Assembly: GCA_024235655.1 (NCBI GenBank)
Contig: JACKLY010000001.1
Location: 434,001 to 498,000, forward strand
Direction of reading: 5' to 3'
DNA from: Zoogloeaceae bacterium
GTDB lineage: Bacteria > Pseudomonadota > Gammaproteobacteria > Burkholderiales > Rhodocyclaceae
Length of the DNA stretch: 64,000 nt
This document shows positions 47,214 to 56,468 of the stretch, one piece after another (within the stretch, counting starts at the first letter, position 1; every line of letters starts with the position of its first letter). Below the pieces are notes generated by a model. The model made no database searches. It worked only from the letters and a program-made list of their open reading frames with translations, and was not told where the DNA came from. A program made the position numbers and the translations under genes.

Positions 47214-48122
47214 TTATCCGGCAGCATTCACCAGCAGCAGGTTGGGGCCACTGCGGCTATAACCGGCTTCATCAACGAGCAGGTCCAGACTCAGGGAGGC
47301 GAGATCGTCAGCCACCGGGTCGATGCGAGGGTCTTTTTCCTGATAGGCGATCTTCAGGTAACTCTTGCATTCATCGCAGGTCTCGGCACGGATTTTTCCG
47401 TCTGAACCGTCAATCTGCTGTTGGGCCAGGCCCTTGTCGCTGTTGCAACTGGCGCAGGTAGCTCGCGGCACGTTCCATTCGGTATTGCACAGAGAGCAAT
47501 GCAGATAGCGCAGATTGTTGATGCCCGATGAGATACGAACGATGCTGGCTACGGGCAGGCTGCCGCAGCACGGACAAACGCCCGGTGTATCGAGTTTCTG
47601 CAGGTGCGTGGCATCGAGGCGGGCAGCCTGTGCTGTCCACACTACTTGCAGTGCTGCTGCGACCAGGGGCAATTCGCCGGCAGCGCTCGGGTCCGGTTCG
47701 CCATGCAGCAGGCCATCGGCCAGAGATTCAAGGCGGATGTCGTCGGCGGCCGCTAGTTCGGAAAGCAACGTGACGCTACGTTCGGGGGCATGCGGGAGCA
47801 GGGTGCCAATGAGCTGGCGCAGGGTGTCTCGCCATTGTGCCGGTCGTTCGGCTGCGGTGGCGTTCAGCGGCGGCATGTGGTGCTGGCGCGCCTGCTCAAG
47901 TGCATTGGCTGAGGGCAAGGGGAGTTCCGGCAGGGACAGCAGTGCATCGTGCTGGGCGCGTGTCAGGTGACCAAGAAAAGTCAGCCAGTCAGCGAGCTTG
48001 TGATGGTTGGCGAGTGCAGTAAAGCGTGCCGCCCGCTCGGCAAAAATACTGCCAGCCACTGGCAGAAGAATCGGTGCTGCTTCTTCGGTCGGCGGATTGA
48101 AATTGATTGGTTTGGTATCCAT
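47214..48122 (-). CDS. fdhE: Formate dehydrogenase accessory protein FdhE
   Basis: A cytoplasmic factor needed for maturation of the Tat-exported formate dehydrogenase. The 302-aa protein has rubredoxin-like iron-binding CxxC motifs: CPCCGSLP, CSLCNTEW, CASCNS and CDECKS. The ATG at 48122 (MDTKPINF) is the likely start. A strong terminator-like hairpin lies 16 bp upstream, between fdhI and fdhE, so fdhE-selABC expression may be partly uncoupled from the structural genes. Confidence 0.95.
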   Translation of the reverse strand: MDTKPINFNPPTEEAAPILLPVAGSIFAERAARFTALANHHKLADWLTFLGHLTRAQHDALLSLPELPLPSANALEQARQHHMPPLNATAAERPAQWRDTLRQLIGTLLPHAPERSVTLLSELAAADDIRLESLADGLLHGEPDPSAAGELPLVAAALQVVWTAQAARLDATHLQKLDTPGVCPCCGSLPVASIVRISSGINNLRYLHCSLCNTEWNVPRATCASCNSDKGLAQQQIDGSDGKIRAETCDECKSYLKIAYQEKDPRIDPVADDLASLSLDLLVDEAGYSRSGPNLLLVNAAG

Positions 48123-48138
48123 GTCTCTGACTAAAAAT

Positions 48139-48166
48139 AACCCGCAGCAATTATTTGCTGCGGGTT
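48139..48166 (-). terminator. Hairpin terminator/attenuator between fdhI and fdhE
   Basis: A perfect 12-bp stem (AACCCGCAGCAA / TTGCTGCGGGTT) with a 4-nt loop, followed on the minus strand by a TTTTT tract (48132-48138). This is a textbook intrinsic terminator after fdhI. It lies just before the fdhE start, so read-through would set fdhE-selABC levels. Confidence 0.8.
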
Positions 48167-48245
48167 GTTGCAAACACAAGTCGAATCGAGCGTAACCGGA
48201 TGGGCGGCTCAGGCAGCTCTTGCACTGGCCTGAGCCGCGACCGGG

Positions 48246-48866
48246 TCACTTTCCGGTCATCTGACGATACCAGGCACGGTGGTGCTGTTTGGCCCAGGCA
48301 CGCGTCACCGTCCCGTACCACATGGCGCGGATGGTGCCCTTGGTCCAGATGGCGGCATACACATGCACCATGATCATGGCGATCATGATGGCGGCTACGG
48401 CAGCGTGGATCACGGCACCGAAGCGCGCCAGATCCACCGGCACGCTGAACTGCGCGCGCCAGATGAAGATGCCGGAGACGGTGAGCAGAACCATACAGAG
48501 GGTCATGCACCAGAACATCATCTTCTGGCCACCATTGTATTTGCCCTGCTCGGGCATGTTGTGGTCGTTGCCGTCCATCATTTCCTTGGCACGCCCCAGC
48601 CACTCGCGATCGGCATCGGTCATCTTGTTCAGGTGCTTGAAACGCAGGAACATCAGCACGAAGAAGAAGGCCATGAAGACACCGATGTACGGGTGCAGGA
48701 TGCGCGCCCAGGTTCCCCCGCCGAACAGCTGCGTGAGCGGGAAGAAGGCCGGGTGGAAAAAGGCCAGTCCGGAAAGTGCGAGCAGGATGAAGCTGATGCC
48801 CACGACCCAGTGATTGGCCCGCTCGGAAGCGTCATAACGCTTCAGGTCTTTTGGATCTCGGATCAT
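48246..48866 (-). CDS. fdhI: Formate dehydrogenase gamma subunit (cytochrome b556)
   Basis: The membrane subunit that takes electrons from the beta subunit to quinone. The 206-aa protein has four hydrophobic helices, including [18 protein letters not shown] and [23 protein letters not shown]. Histidines typical of FdnI-type diheme cytochrome b appear in RANHW, LHPYIGV and VHVYAAI. The ATG overlaps the beta-subunit stop (ATGA). It is followed by a strong terminator. Confidence 0.95.
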   Translation of the reverse strand: MIRDPKDLKRYDASERANHWVVGISFILLALSGLAFFHPAFFPLTQLFGGGTWARILHPYIGVFMAFFFVLMFLRFKHLNKMTDADREWLGRAKEMMDGNDHNMPEQGKYNGGQKMMFWCMTLCMVLLTVSGIFIWRAQFSVPVDLARFGAVIHAAVAAIMIAMIMVHVYAAIWTKGTIRAMWYGTVTRAWAKQHHRAWYRQMTGK

Positions 48867-49750
48867 TGTGCATCCTCCTTCTCAATTTCCTTTTCGATCT
48901 CTTTCGAGACCTCGTTCGGACCTTTCATCACATAGTGGAACAGGCTGCCCAGAGCGACACCAGCCAGTGCCAGTGTGGCGAGCGGCTTGGTAGCCCCCTT
49001 CCACAAGGCCACCAGCGGGCTGATGCTCGGGTTGACCGGCAGGCCGGAGTACAGATCCGGTTTGTCGGCATGGTGCAGCACATACATCACGTGCGTGCCG
49101 CCCACACCGGCCGGGTCGTAAAGGCCAGCCTTCTCGTAGCCGCGTTCCTTGAGGTCGGTGATGCGCTTGGCGGCATAGTCCTTCATGTCCTCCTTGCTGC
49201 CAAACTGGATGGCACCCGTCGGGCAGGCTTTCGCGCAGGCCGGAGCCTGGTTGACGGCAACCCGGTCGGAGCACAGCGTGCACTTGTAGGCCTTGCTGTC
49301 CGTCTTGGAGATGCGGGGGACATTGAAGGGGCAGCCGCTTACGCAGTAGCCGCAGCCGATGCAGTTTTCCTGATGGAAATCAACAATGCCGTTGGCGTAC
49401 TGGATGATGGCGCCGGGAGCTGGGCAGGCCTTGAGGCAGCCCGGATCGGCACAGTGCATGCAGCCGTCCTTCCTGATCAGCCATTCCAGTTTGCCCTGCT
49501 CCTCGATCTCGCTGAAGCGCATGACCGTCCACGATTTTTCCGTAAGGTCCATCGGGTTGTCATAAACACCATGACAGTTGCCGACTTCATCACGTACATC
49601 GTTCCATTCCATGCACGCTACCTGACAGGCCTTGCAGCCGATACAGGCAGAAACGTCGATCAGTTTGGCGATCTCGATCGTCTGCCGCGCCTGGGGTGAA
49701 GGCGTGGTGGTCGCGGAGCGCTGTTTGATGTCTAGCGATTGCAATGCCAT
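48863..49750 (-). CDS. fdhB: Formate dehydrogenase beta subunit (4x 4Fe-4S)
   Basis: The electron-transfer subunit of a membrane formate dehydrogenase-N/O complex. The 295-aa protein has four ferredoxin cysteine sets: [41 protein letters not shown] and CTLCSDRV...CAKACP. One C-terminal membrane helix ([21 protein letters not shown]) anchors it in the inner membrane. It starts 12 bp after fdhA and overlaps fdhI by 4 bp. Confidence 0.97.
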   Translation of the reverse strand: MALQSLDIKQRSATTTPSPQARQTIEIAKLIDVSACIGCKACQVACMEWNDVRDEVGNCHGVYDNPMDLTEKSWTVMRFSEIEEQGKLEWLIRKDGCMHCADPGCLKACPAPGAIIQYANGIVDFHQENCIGCGYCVSGCPFNVPRISKTDSKAYKCTLCSDRVAVNQAPACAKACPTGAIQFGSKEDMKDYAAKRITDLKERGYEKAGLYDPAGVGGTHVMYVLHHADKPDLYSGLPVNPSISPLVALWKGATKPLATLALAGVALGSLFHYVMKGPNEVSKEIEKEIEKEDAQ

Positions 49751-49762
49751 AACAGTTCTCCC

Positions 49763-52700
49763 TTAGACTTTCTCGATGTTGATGAGGAACGCCTTGTACT
49801 CCGGCGTGTGTACGTTGGCATCACCGACAAACGGGGTCAGGGTGTTGGTGAGGAAGCCAGGCTTCGTCGCCCCCTTGAATCCGTAGTGGATCGGGATGCC
49901 CACGGTGTGCACCTTCTTGCCATCAATCTCCAGTGACTTGATGCGTTTGGTCACTACGGCCACACCCTTGATGAAGCCCCGGTTGGAACGTACCTTGATC
50001 TTGTCGCCGGCCTTGATGCCCTTCTCCTTGGCCAACTCCTCGCCAATCTCCACGAACTGTTCCGGCTGCATGATCGCGTTGATCTGCGATTGCTTGGTCC
50101 AGTAGTGGAAATGCTCGGTCAGGCGGTAGGTGGTGGCCACGTACGGGAAGTCCTTGGCCGTGCCGAACGCCTCCATGTCGCTCTTGTAGACCCGGGCGGC
50201 GGGGTTGGACTTCGCCTTCGGGTTGTTCGGGTGCATGGGGTTGACGTCGAGCGGCGACTCGAACGGCTCGTAGTGCTCCGGCATTGGTCCGTCAGCCATG
50301 ATTTCGCGGCTGAACAGGCGGCCGACGCCTTCCGGTGTCATGATGAACGGCATGACATAGTCTTCCGGCTTGGCGGTCGGCGCCATGTCCGGAATGTCGT
50401 TGCCGCCCCACTTGTCGCCGAGCCACTTCATGACCGTACGCTGCGGATCCCACGGCTTGCCGGCGAGGTCGGCCGAGGCGCGGTTGTAGAGGATCCGGCG
50501 GTTCACCGGCCAGGCGTAACCCCAGTTCAGCGTCTGGCCGAGGCCTGACGGGTCACTGTTGTCGCGCTTGGCGGTGTTGTTGCCGGCCTGCGACCAGGTG
50601 CCACAGTAAATCCAGTTGCCGCAGGCGGTGGAGCCATCGTCACGCAGGAAGCCGAAACTTGGCAACTGCTCGCCCGCCTTGAACAACACCTTGGTCGGAT
50701 CTTTTGGATCGATAAGGTCGGTCAGTGCCTTGCCGTTGATCTCGCGCAGCAGTTCCTCGGGCGAGGGTTTCGCCGGCTGGGTGTAGGCCCAGGTCAGGTT
50801 GAGGATCGGCTCGGGCAGCGCACCGCCATCCTTGGCGTACATCGCCTTGAGCTTCAGGAAGAGCGCCGCGAGGATCTCGGCATCTTCCTTCGACTCGCCC
50901 GGGCCGTCCGCGGACTTCCAGCGCCACTGCACGACGCGGCCGGAGTTGGTGAAGGTTCCGGCGTGTTCGGCGAAGAGGTTGGCCGGCAGGCGGAAGACTT
51001 CGGTGTCGATCTTCGTCGGATCGACCTCGTTGAATTCGCCGTGCGGCTTCCAGAACTCCGAGGTGTCGGTGGCCAGCGGGTCGATGACGACAAGGTATTT
51101 CAGCTTCGCCAGCGCATCGCCGACCTTCTTCTTGTTCGGCACCGAGGCCAGCGGGTTGAAGCCCTGGCAGATGAAGCCGTTGAGCTTGCCTTCGAACATC
51201 GCGTGGAACATCGCCAGTGTGTCGGTGGCGCCGCCCAGCTTGGGCAGCCAGTCGAAGGCGAAGTCGTTCTCCTTCGTCGCGGCGTTGCCGTACCAGGCCT
51301 TGCACAGGCTGGTGAACCACTTCGGGAAGTTCTGCGGGAAGTTCATCTGGCCCGGACGAAGGGCCTTCGGCGTCCGCTTCTCGAGGTAGGTTGCGCGGTC
51401 CTTGTCGCCTTCGTTCGGGGCCGAGAGGTAGCCCGGAAGATTCTGCGAGTAGGCGCACATGTCGGTGATGCCCTGCACGTTGGCGTGCCCGCGCAGCGCG
51501 TTGATGCCGCCGCCGGCCATGCCCATGTTGCCGAGCAGGAGCTGGATCATTGCCATGCAGCGGATGTTCTGCGAACCGACCGAGTGTTCCGTGAGACCGA
51601 GTGCGTACAGGTAGCTCATCGTGCGGTTTGGCGCCGACGTGCTGGCGATGTACTCGCAGACCTTGAGGAAGGCGTCCTTCGGCGTGCCGCAGATCTTCTG
51701 CACGGTCTCCGGGGCGTAGCGCGAATAGTGCTGCTTCATCAGCTGGAACACGCAACGCGGATCCTGCAGCGTCTCGTCCACCTTGGCGTAGCCGTCGCTG
51801 CCGATCTGGTACTTCCAGGTGTCCTTGGCGTAGCTGCGTTTCGCCTCGTCGTACCCGGAGAACAGACCGTCTTGGAACTTGAAGCCGTCGTCGATCAGGA
51901 ATGCTGCGTTGGTGTAGTGCTTGACGTACTCGTGCTGGATCTTGTCGTTCGAGAGCAGGTAATTGATGATGCCGCCGAAAAAGGCGATGTCGGTTCCCGG
52001 ACGGATCGGTGCGTAGTAGTCAGCGACGGCCGCCGTGCGGTTGAAGCGCGGGTCGACGACGACGAGTTTCGCCTTCCGGGTCTTCTTCGCCTCGATGGCC
52101 CACTTGAAGCCGCAGGGATGCGCTTCGGCCGGATTGCCGCCCATCACGAAAACAAGGTCAGCGTTCTTGATGTCCACCCAATGGTTGGTCATCGCGCCAC
52201 GTCCAAAACTCGGAGCCAGACTGGCCACCGTGGGAGCGTGTCAAATACGTGCTTGCGTGTCGAGCTGCGTGACCCCCAGGGCGCGGAGCGTCTTGACGGT
52301 GAGGTAGCCGGCTTCGTTCGAGGCGGCCGATGAAACGAGGGCACCGATCGTCGGCCAGCGGTTGATCGTCACGCCGTCCTTGTTCTGGGCCTGGAAGTTC
52401 TTGTCGCGGTCAGCCTTCATGTGCGCCGCAATGCGCTCGATGGCCTCGTTCCACGAAATCCTCTTCCACTCCTTCGAACCCGGCTCGCGCACTTCCGGCC
52501 ACTTCAGACGGTTCGCGCTCTGTACCATGTCGCGCAGGCCGGCGCCTTTCGGACACAGGGTGCCACGGTTGACGGGGTTGTCGGGGTCGCCTTCGATATG
52601 GATGATTTCCGACTGTGAATTCTTCGATTTGTCGCCGGTTGAGTAGATCAATACGCCGCAGGACACCGAGCAGTACGGACAGATGTTCCGTGTTTCGGTG

Positions 52701-52828
52701 GCGCGGGCGAGCTTGAAGGTTCTTACTTCCGCAAGAGCTGCATTTGGTGAGAAGCCCATCATTGCAATGGACGAACCACCCAGCCCGGCGGAGCAGACCT
52801 TGAAGAACTGCCGCCTGTTCATTTGCAT
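49763..52828 (-). CDS. fdhA: Selenocysteine formate dehydrogenase-N/O alpha subunit
   Basis: The catalytic subunit, oxidising formate at a molybdenum (or tungsten)-bis-MGD site in the periplasm. An in-frame TGA (52241-52243) splits the gene into two apparent ORFs but encodes selenocysteine: the context QARI-U-HAPTVASLAPSFGRGAMTNHW is the conserved active site. Sec falls at residue 196, the same position as in E. coli FdnG. The 1021-residue length fits FdnG. A Tat signal (NRRQFFKV) and 4Fe-4S motif CPYCSVSCGVLIYS precede it. The ATG at 52828 has AGGAGGGA upstream. Translation needs the selABC genes downstream. Confidence 0.97.
52211..52243 (-). promoter_or_regulatory. UGA selenocysteine codon and bacterial SECIS element in fdhA
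   Basis: After the TGA (52241-52243), an 11-nt gap leads to an apical hairpin (52212-52229): GG-(TG bulge)-GCC, pentaloop AGTCT, GGC-(T)-CC. A bulged U and a GU in the loop are the features SelB recognises in the E. coli fdhF/fdnG SECIS. Confidence 0.8.
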
Positions 52829-52885
52829 GAATTCCCTCCTTGGTTGTTCGGAGCGTGTCTTGGAAGGCACGCGAAGGGAACTGTT

Positions 52886-52901
52886 TGCACGATTTATGCC
52901 A
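52886..52901 (-). promoter_or_regulatory. Sigma-54 promoter of the fdh operon
   Basis: Read on the minus strand, TGGCATAAATCGTGCA matches the -24/-12 consensus TGGCAC-N5-TTGCA, with the required GG-N10-GC spacing. It lies 58 bp before the fdhA ATG. Paired palindromes 70-125 bp further upstream would suit an enhancer-binding activator. Confidence 0.6.
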
Positions 52902-52968
52902 GAACAAAAAACCGCTTCGATTCAATGGTCTTTCAATTTCCCCTTATTTTTTGCTGGCGATTAATCGG

Positions 52969-53009
52969 GACAAAATGTCTCAATTGGCCGTGATGTGCGA
53001 CATTTTGTC
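52969..53009. promoter_or_regulatory. Paired 11-bp palindromes upstream of fdhA (enhancer candidate)
   Basis: GACAAAATGTC (52969-52979) and GACATTTTGTC (52999-53009) are each GACA-N3-TGTC palindromes. Their centres are 30 bp apart (three helical turns). They are also inverted copies of each other. This is the usual geometry of activator sites for a sigma-54 promoter. The surrounding 52829-53033 region holds no gene. Confidence 0.6.
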
Positions 53010-53033
53010 CACAAAGGGGCGCCCGGTTCGTGC

Positions 53034-54236
53034 TCAGGCCGACAGAAAGCGGCGTAGCAACTCGTTCAGGAAACGCTGTCCACGAAGCGTGGGGGCGATT
53101 CGCTGGTGGGTTCGTTCGATCAGTCCGTCACTGGTGGCTTGTCGCAATACGGATTCAATGCTGAACAGGGGAAGGGTGGTTCTGGCTTCAAACAACGCCG
53201 GATCGAAGCCGTGGGTAAGGCGCAGGGCGTTGATCATGAATTCGAAGGGCAAATCGTCGGCGCTGACGTTGTTCTCTTCGTGCACCGGCTGGCCGGCAGC
53301 CACCTGTTTCAGGTAGTTCAGTGGCTGCTTCCAGCGCATCTGGCGCAGCACGCGATCATGCATCGTCAGCTTGCCATGGGCGCCGGCACCGATGCCCAGA
53401 TAGTCGCCGAACAGCCAGTAGTTGAGATTGTGCTGGCATTCAAACCCGGGCTGGGCAAAGGCCGATGTTTCGTAGTGGGTGTAGCCGGCTGCGGCCAGCC
53501 GTTGCTCGATGGCGTCCTGCATGTCGGCGCAGGTATCGGCTTCTGGCAATGGTGGCGGTGATGCGGCAAACCGGGTGTTCGGTTCGAGCGTCAATTGATA
53601 ACAGGAAAGGTGTCTGGGCGAAAAGGATAATGCGGTTTCCAGATCATCCATCGCTTCCGCCAGTGTCTGCGCCGGCAGGCCGTACATCAGGTCGAGATTG
53701 AACCGGTCGAAATGGCGTGCGGCGAGTTCAATGGCATGTTTCGCCTCGTGTTCGTCGTGGATGCGGCCAAGTGCCTTCAGGTGACGCGGATTGAAGCTCT
53801 GGATGCCAAGCGACAGCCGATTGACCCCGGCAGCGCGGTAGGCGGCAAAGCGCTCAGCCTCGGCGGTGCCAGGGTTGGCTTCCAGTGTGACTTCTGCATC
53901 TGGCAGCAGTGTGATGCGGGTACGGATGGCGGTAAGCAGGCGGTCGACGGCGTCACCGGAAAGCAGGCTGGGGGTGCCGCCGCCGATGAAGATGGTGCTG
54001 ACACGCCGCCCCCAGATCAGCGGCAGGGCGGATTCCAGATCAGCGACCAGTGCCGCGATGTAATCATTTTCCGGAATGCTGTCCCGAGCCTCGTGCGAGT
54101 TGAAGTCGCAGTAGGGGCATTTCTGTACGCACCACGGAATGTGCACATAGAGCGACAGCGGTGGCTGCGAGCGGAATTCCAGGGTGTTGCCGGCAGACCG
54201 CTGGCCGGCCTGGGCAATCGGAATGACACGGGCCAT
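53034..54236 (-). CDS. hemW: Radical SAM heme chaperone HemW
   Basis: A 400-aa HemW (HemN-like) protein that binds heme and delivers it to respiratory enzymes. The radical SAM motif is LYVHIPWCVQKCPYCDFNSH. TIFIGGGTPSLLS, LEANPG and the HemN C-terminal domain follow. Older annotation as coproporphyrinogen dehydrogenase is not supported, since the CxxxCxxC motif continues as HemW-type CDFNS. The ATG at 54236 (MARVIPIAQ) is preferred; the longer frame overlaps rdgB. It lies 7 bp after the rdgB stop. Confidence 0.93.
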   Translation of the reverse strand: MARVIPIAQAGQRSAGNTLEFRSQPPLSLYVHIPWCVQKCPYCDFNSHEARDSIPENDYIAALVADLESALPLIWGRRVSTIFIGGGTPSLLSGDAVDRLLTAIRTRITLLPDAEVTLEANPGTAEAERFAAYRAAGVNRLSLGIQSFNPRHLKALGRIHDEHEAKHAIELAARHFDRFNLDLMYGLPAQTLAEAMDDLETALSFSPRHLSCYQLTLEPNTRFAASPPPLPEADTCADMQDAIEQRLAAAGYTHYETSAFAQPGFECQHNLNYWLFGDYLGIGAGAHGKLTMHDRVLRQMRWKQPLNYLKQVAAGQPVHEENNVSADDLPFEFMINALRLTHGFDPALFEARTTLPLFSIESVLRQATSDGLIERTHQRIAPTLRGQRFLNELLRRFLSA

Positions 54237-54243
54237 GGCCGGG

Positions 54244-54828
54244 TTAGCCGCGCTTGAGGCGGGCGACGAGGGATTGCAATGCCTGCCCGCGATGCGACAC
54301 CGCGTTCTTGGTCGCCGCGTCGAGTTCGGCGGCAGTCTTGTCGAATTCCGGCAGATAGAACAGCGGGTCATAGCCGAAGCCGTTGTCGCCACGCGCGGCC
54401 GGCAGGATCTCGCCGTGCCATTCGCCTTCGGCGATCAGCGGCTGCGGGTCATCGGCATGGCGGACGAAGACAATCACCGAGACAAAGTGTGCCGCACGAT
54501 TGCAGCCTTCGCCCAGTGCGGCCAGCAGTTTTTCATTGTTGCGCGCATCTGATTTCGGTTCGCCGGCATAGCGGGCGGATTGCACGCCGGGTGCACCGCC
54601 GAGGACGTCCACGCACAGGCCGGAGTCGTCGGCAAGTGCTGGCAGGCCGGTGGTGCGCGCTGCATGGCGGGCCTTGGCCAGCGCATTTTCAACGAAGGTG
54701 ACGTGCGGTTCTTCGGCTTCGCTGACACCGAGTTCGCCCTGCGGGATCAACTCCCAGCCGAGTGGCGAGAGGATGCCGCCAAGCTCCTTCAGTTTCTTGG
54801 CGTTGTTCGAGGCGAGTACCAGCTTCAT
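54244..54828 (-). CDS. rdgB: Non-canonical purine NTP pyrophosphatase RdgB
   Basis: A 194-aa Ham1/RdgB protein that removes ITP, dITP and XTP from the nucleotide pool. It begins [19 protein letters not shown] and has [35 protein letters not shown], with catalytic acidic residues, and the late [13 protein letters not shown] and SHRGQAL. The ATG overlaps the rph stop by 4 bp. Confidence 0.97.
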   Translation of the reverse strand: MKLVLASNNAKKLKELGGILSPLGWELIPQGELGVSEAEEPHVTFVENALAKARHAARTTGLPALADDSGLCVDVLGGAPGVQSARYAGEPKSDARNNEKLLAALGEGCNRAAHFVSVIVFVRHADDPQPLIAEGEWHGEILPAARGDNGFGYDPLFYLPEFDKTAAELDAATKNAVSHRGQALQSLVARLKRG

Positions 54829-55541
54829 GCGGCCAGCGCAGCCTTCTGTGCCGAAATCAGCTGGGCGATGCCATTGGCGGCGAGGTCGGTCAGTTCTTCC
54901 ATCTGCGCGCGGGTGAAGGGCTCGCCCTCGGCGGTGCCCTGCAATTCGACGATGCCACCGGCGCCGGTCATCACCACGTTCATGTCGGTGTCGCAGTCCG
55001 AATCTTCCGGATAGTCGAGATCCAGCACGGCGGCGCCCTTGTAGATCCCAACCGAAATGGCGGCAACGTGATCCTGCACCGGGTTTTCAGCCAGTTTGCC
55101 GGCCGCCACCAGTTTCTCGCAGGCATCGTAAAGTGCAATCCAGGCGCCGGTGATCGAGGCGCAGCGAGTGCCGCCGTCGGCCTGCAGCACGTCGCAGTCG
55201 AGGGTGATCTGGCGTTCGCCGAGTGCCTTCAGGTCAACCACGGCGCGCAGCGAACGGCCGATCAGGCGCTGGATTTCCTGGGTGCGACCGGTCTGCTTGC
55301 CCTTCGCGGCTTCACGTGCCGAACGGGTATGCGTCGAGCGTGGCAGCATGCCGTATTCGGCGGTGACCCAGCCCTGGCCCTTGCCGCGCAGGAAGGGCGG
55401 CACGTTTTCCTCGACGCTGGCATTGCATAGCACATGGGTGTCACCCATGCGGATCAGCACCGAGCCTTCGGCGTGGCGGGTGAAATTACGCTCGATGACG
55501 AGCGGGCGGAGTTGGTTGGCTTGGCGGTGGCTGGGGCGCAT
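54825..55541 (-). CDS. rph: Ribonuclease PH
   Basis: A phosphorolytic 3'-5' exoribonuclease that trims tRNA 3' ends. The 238-aa protein starts [30 protein letters not shown]. It has [53 protein letters not shown] and [19 protein letters not shown], all diagnostic. It is coupled to rdgB and preceded by the phosphatase gene 9 bp upstream. Confidence 0.97.
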   Translation of the reverse strand: MRPSHRQANQLRPLVIERNFTRHAEGSVLIRMGDTHVLCNASVEENVPPFLRGKGQGWVTAEYGMLPRSTHTRSAREAAKGKQTGRTQEIQRLIGRSLRAVVDLKALGERQITLDCDVLQADGGTRCASITGAWIALYDACEKLVAAGKLAENPVQDHVAAISVGIYKGAAVLDLDYPEDSDCDTDMNVVMTGAGGIVELQGTAEGEPFTRAQMEELTDLAANGIAQLISAQKAALAA

Positions 55542-55550
55542 CGGGGTTCC

Positions 55551-56468
55551 TTATTTTTTTCCGGAATATTTGTCGATCGTGGAACGGATTTCCTGAATCG
55601 CATTTTCGATCTCGTCTTCCGAGAGATCCATCTTGTAGGCCGGGTTACGGCCGAATTCGTCGAGTCTGGTGGTGATTTCGTCGAGCGCCATGGTCTGCGT
55701 CGAAATGGTGCTGCGTGCCGGTTCGATGTAACTGTCTTCCCAGCGGGCGGCGACAATGGACAAATTGTCGCAATGGATGCCGCCACGGGTCTCGGCCTGG
55801 TTCATCAGGCTGGGCATGGCTTGCAACAGATTGGCCTGCTTCAGCGCAACTGCAAGCAATTCCGGGGGGAGTGGCCCCCAGAAGCCGTCGGTCGCCAGCA
55901 GCAACACGTCACCGGCTTCCAGCGGGGTTTTACGCGAGAACTCGATCTCGGGCGGCTGGATGCCGCCGAGGCAGCTATAGACCTTGTTGCGTTCAGGGTG
56001 GTTGGCCACCTGTGCTTCGGTGATGACCCCCTGTTCAACCAGCAGGCGAACGCGGGAATGGTCACGCGTCTGGCTGATCACGCGGCCGTCGCGCATCAGG
56101 TACAGGCGCGAATCGCCGCTGTGCGCCCAGTAGGCAATGCTGTCCTGCACGATGCAGGCGACACAGGTGGTGCGTGGCGAATCCTTCAGCGAGTGGTCGG
56201 AGGCAAAGTCGAGAATGGCATGGTGAGCGTTGGTCATTGCCCGCTGCAGGAACAGGAACGGGTCGGTGAGGGTTGGCTTGGCTTCGCGCTGGAAAGTGTC
56301 GGTCAGCGTCTGCGCCGCGATCTGCGAGGCGATCTCGCCGTAGTAATGCCCGCCCATGCCATCGGCCACGACCATCAGCAAGGCATCGCGGGAGTAACAG
56401 TAGGCAATGCGGTCTTCGTTGTTCTTGCGCTTGCCCTGCCGGCTTTCCTGGTAAATGGTGAACTTCAT
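55551..56468 (-). CDS. PP2C-type serine/threonine phosphatase
   Basis: A 305-aa metal-dependent protein phosphatase. Motifs are RQGKRKNNEDRIAY (first metal aspartate), LLMVVADGMGGHYYGEIASQIA, AYWAHSGDSRLYLMR and LLLATDGFWG. A C-terminal ~60-residue helical tail lies outside the catalytic core. The ATG overlaps the kinase stop (ATGA), so kinase and phosphatase are translationally coupled and probably act on common substrates. Confidence 0.93.
   Translation of the reverse strand: MKFTIYQESRQGKRKNNEDRIAYCYSRDALLMVVADGMGGHYYGEIASQIAAQTLTDTFQREAKPTLTDPFLFLQRAMTNAHHAILDFASDHSLKDSPRTTCVACIVQDSIAYWAHSGDSRLYLMRDGRVISQTRDHSRVRLLVEQGVITEAQVANHPERNKVYSCLGGIQPPEIEFSRKTPLEAGDVLLLATDGFWGPLPPELLAVALKQANLLQAMPSLMNQAETRGGIHCDNLSIVAARWEDSYIEPARSTISTQTMALDEITTRLDEFGRNPAYKMDLSEDEIENAIQEIRSTIDKYSGKK

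Noticed and set aside
52241..52243. Stop codon splitting the formate dehydrogenase gene, suggesting a pseudogene
   Set aside because: The TGA is at the conserved Sec position (residue 196) with a SECIS-like hairpin, and selA, selB and selC are encoded downstream.
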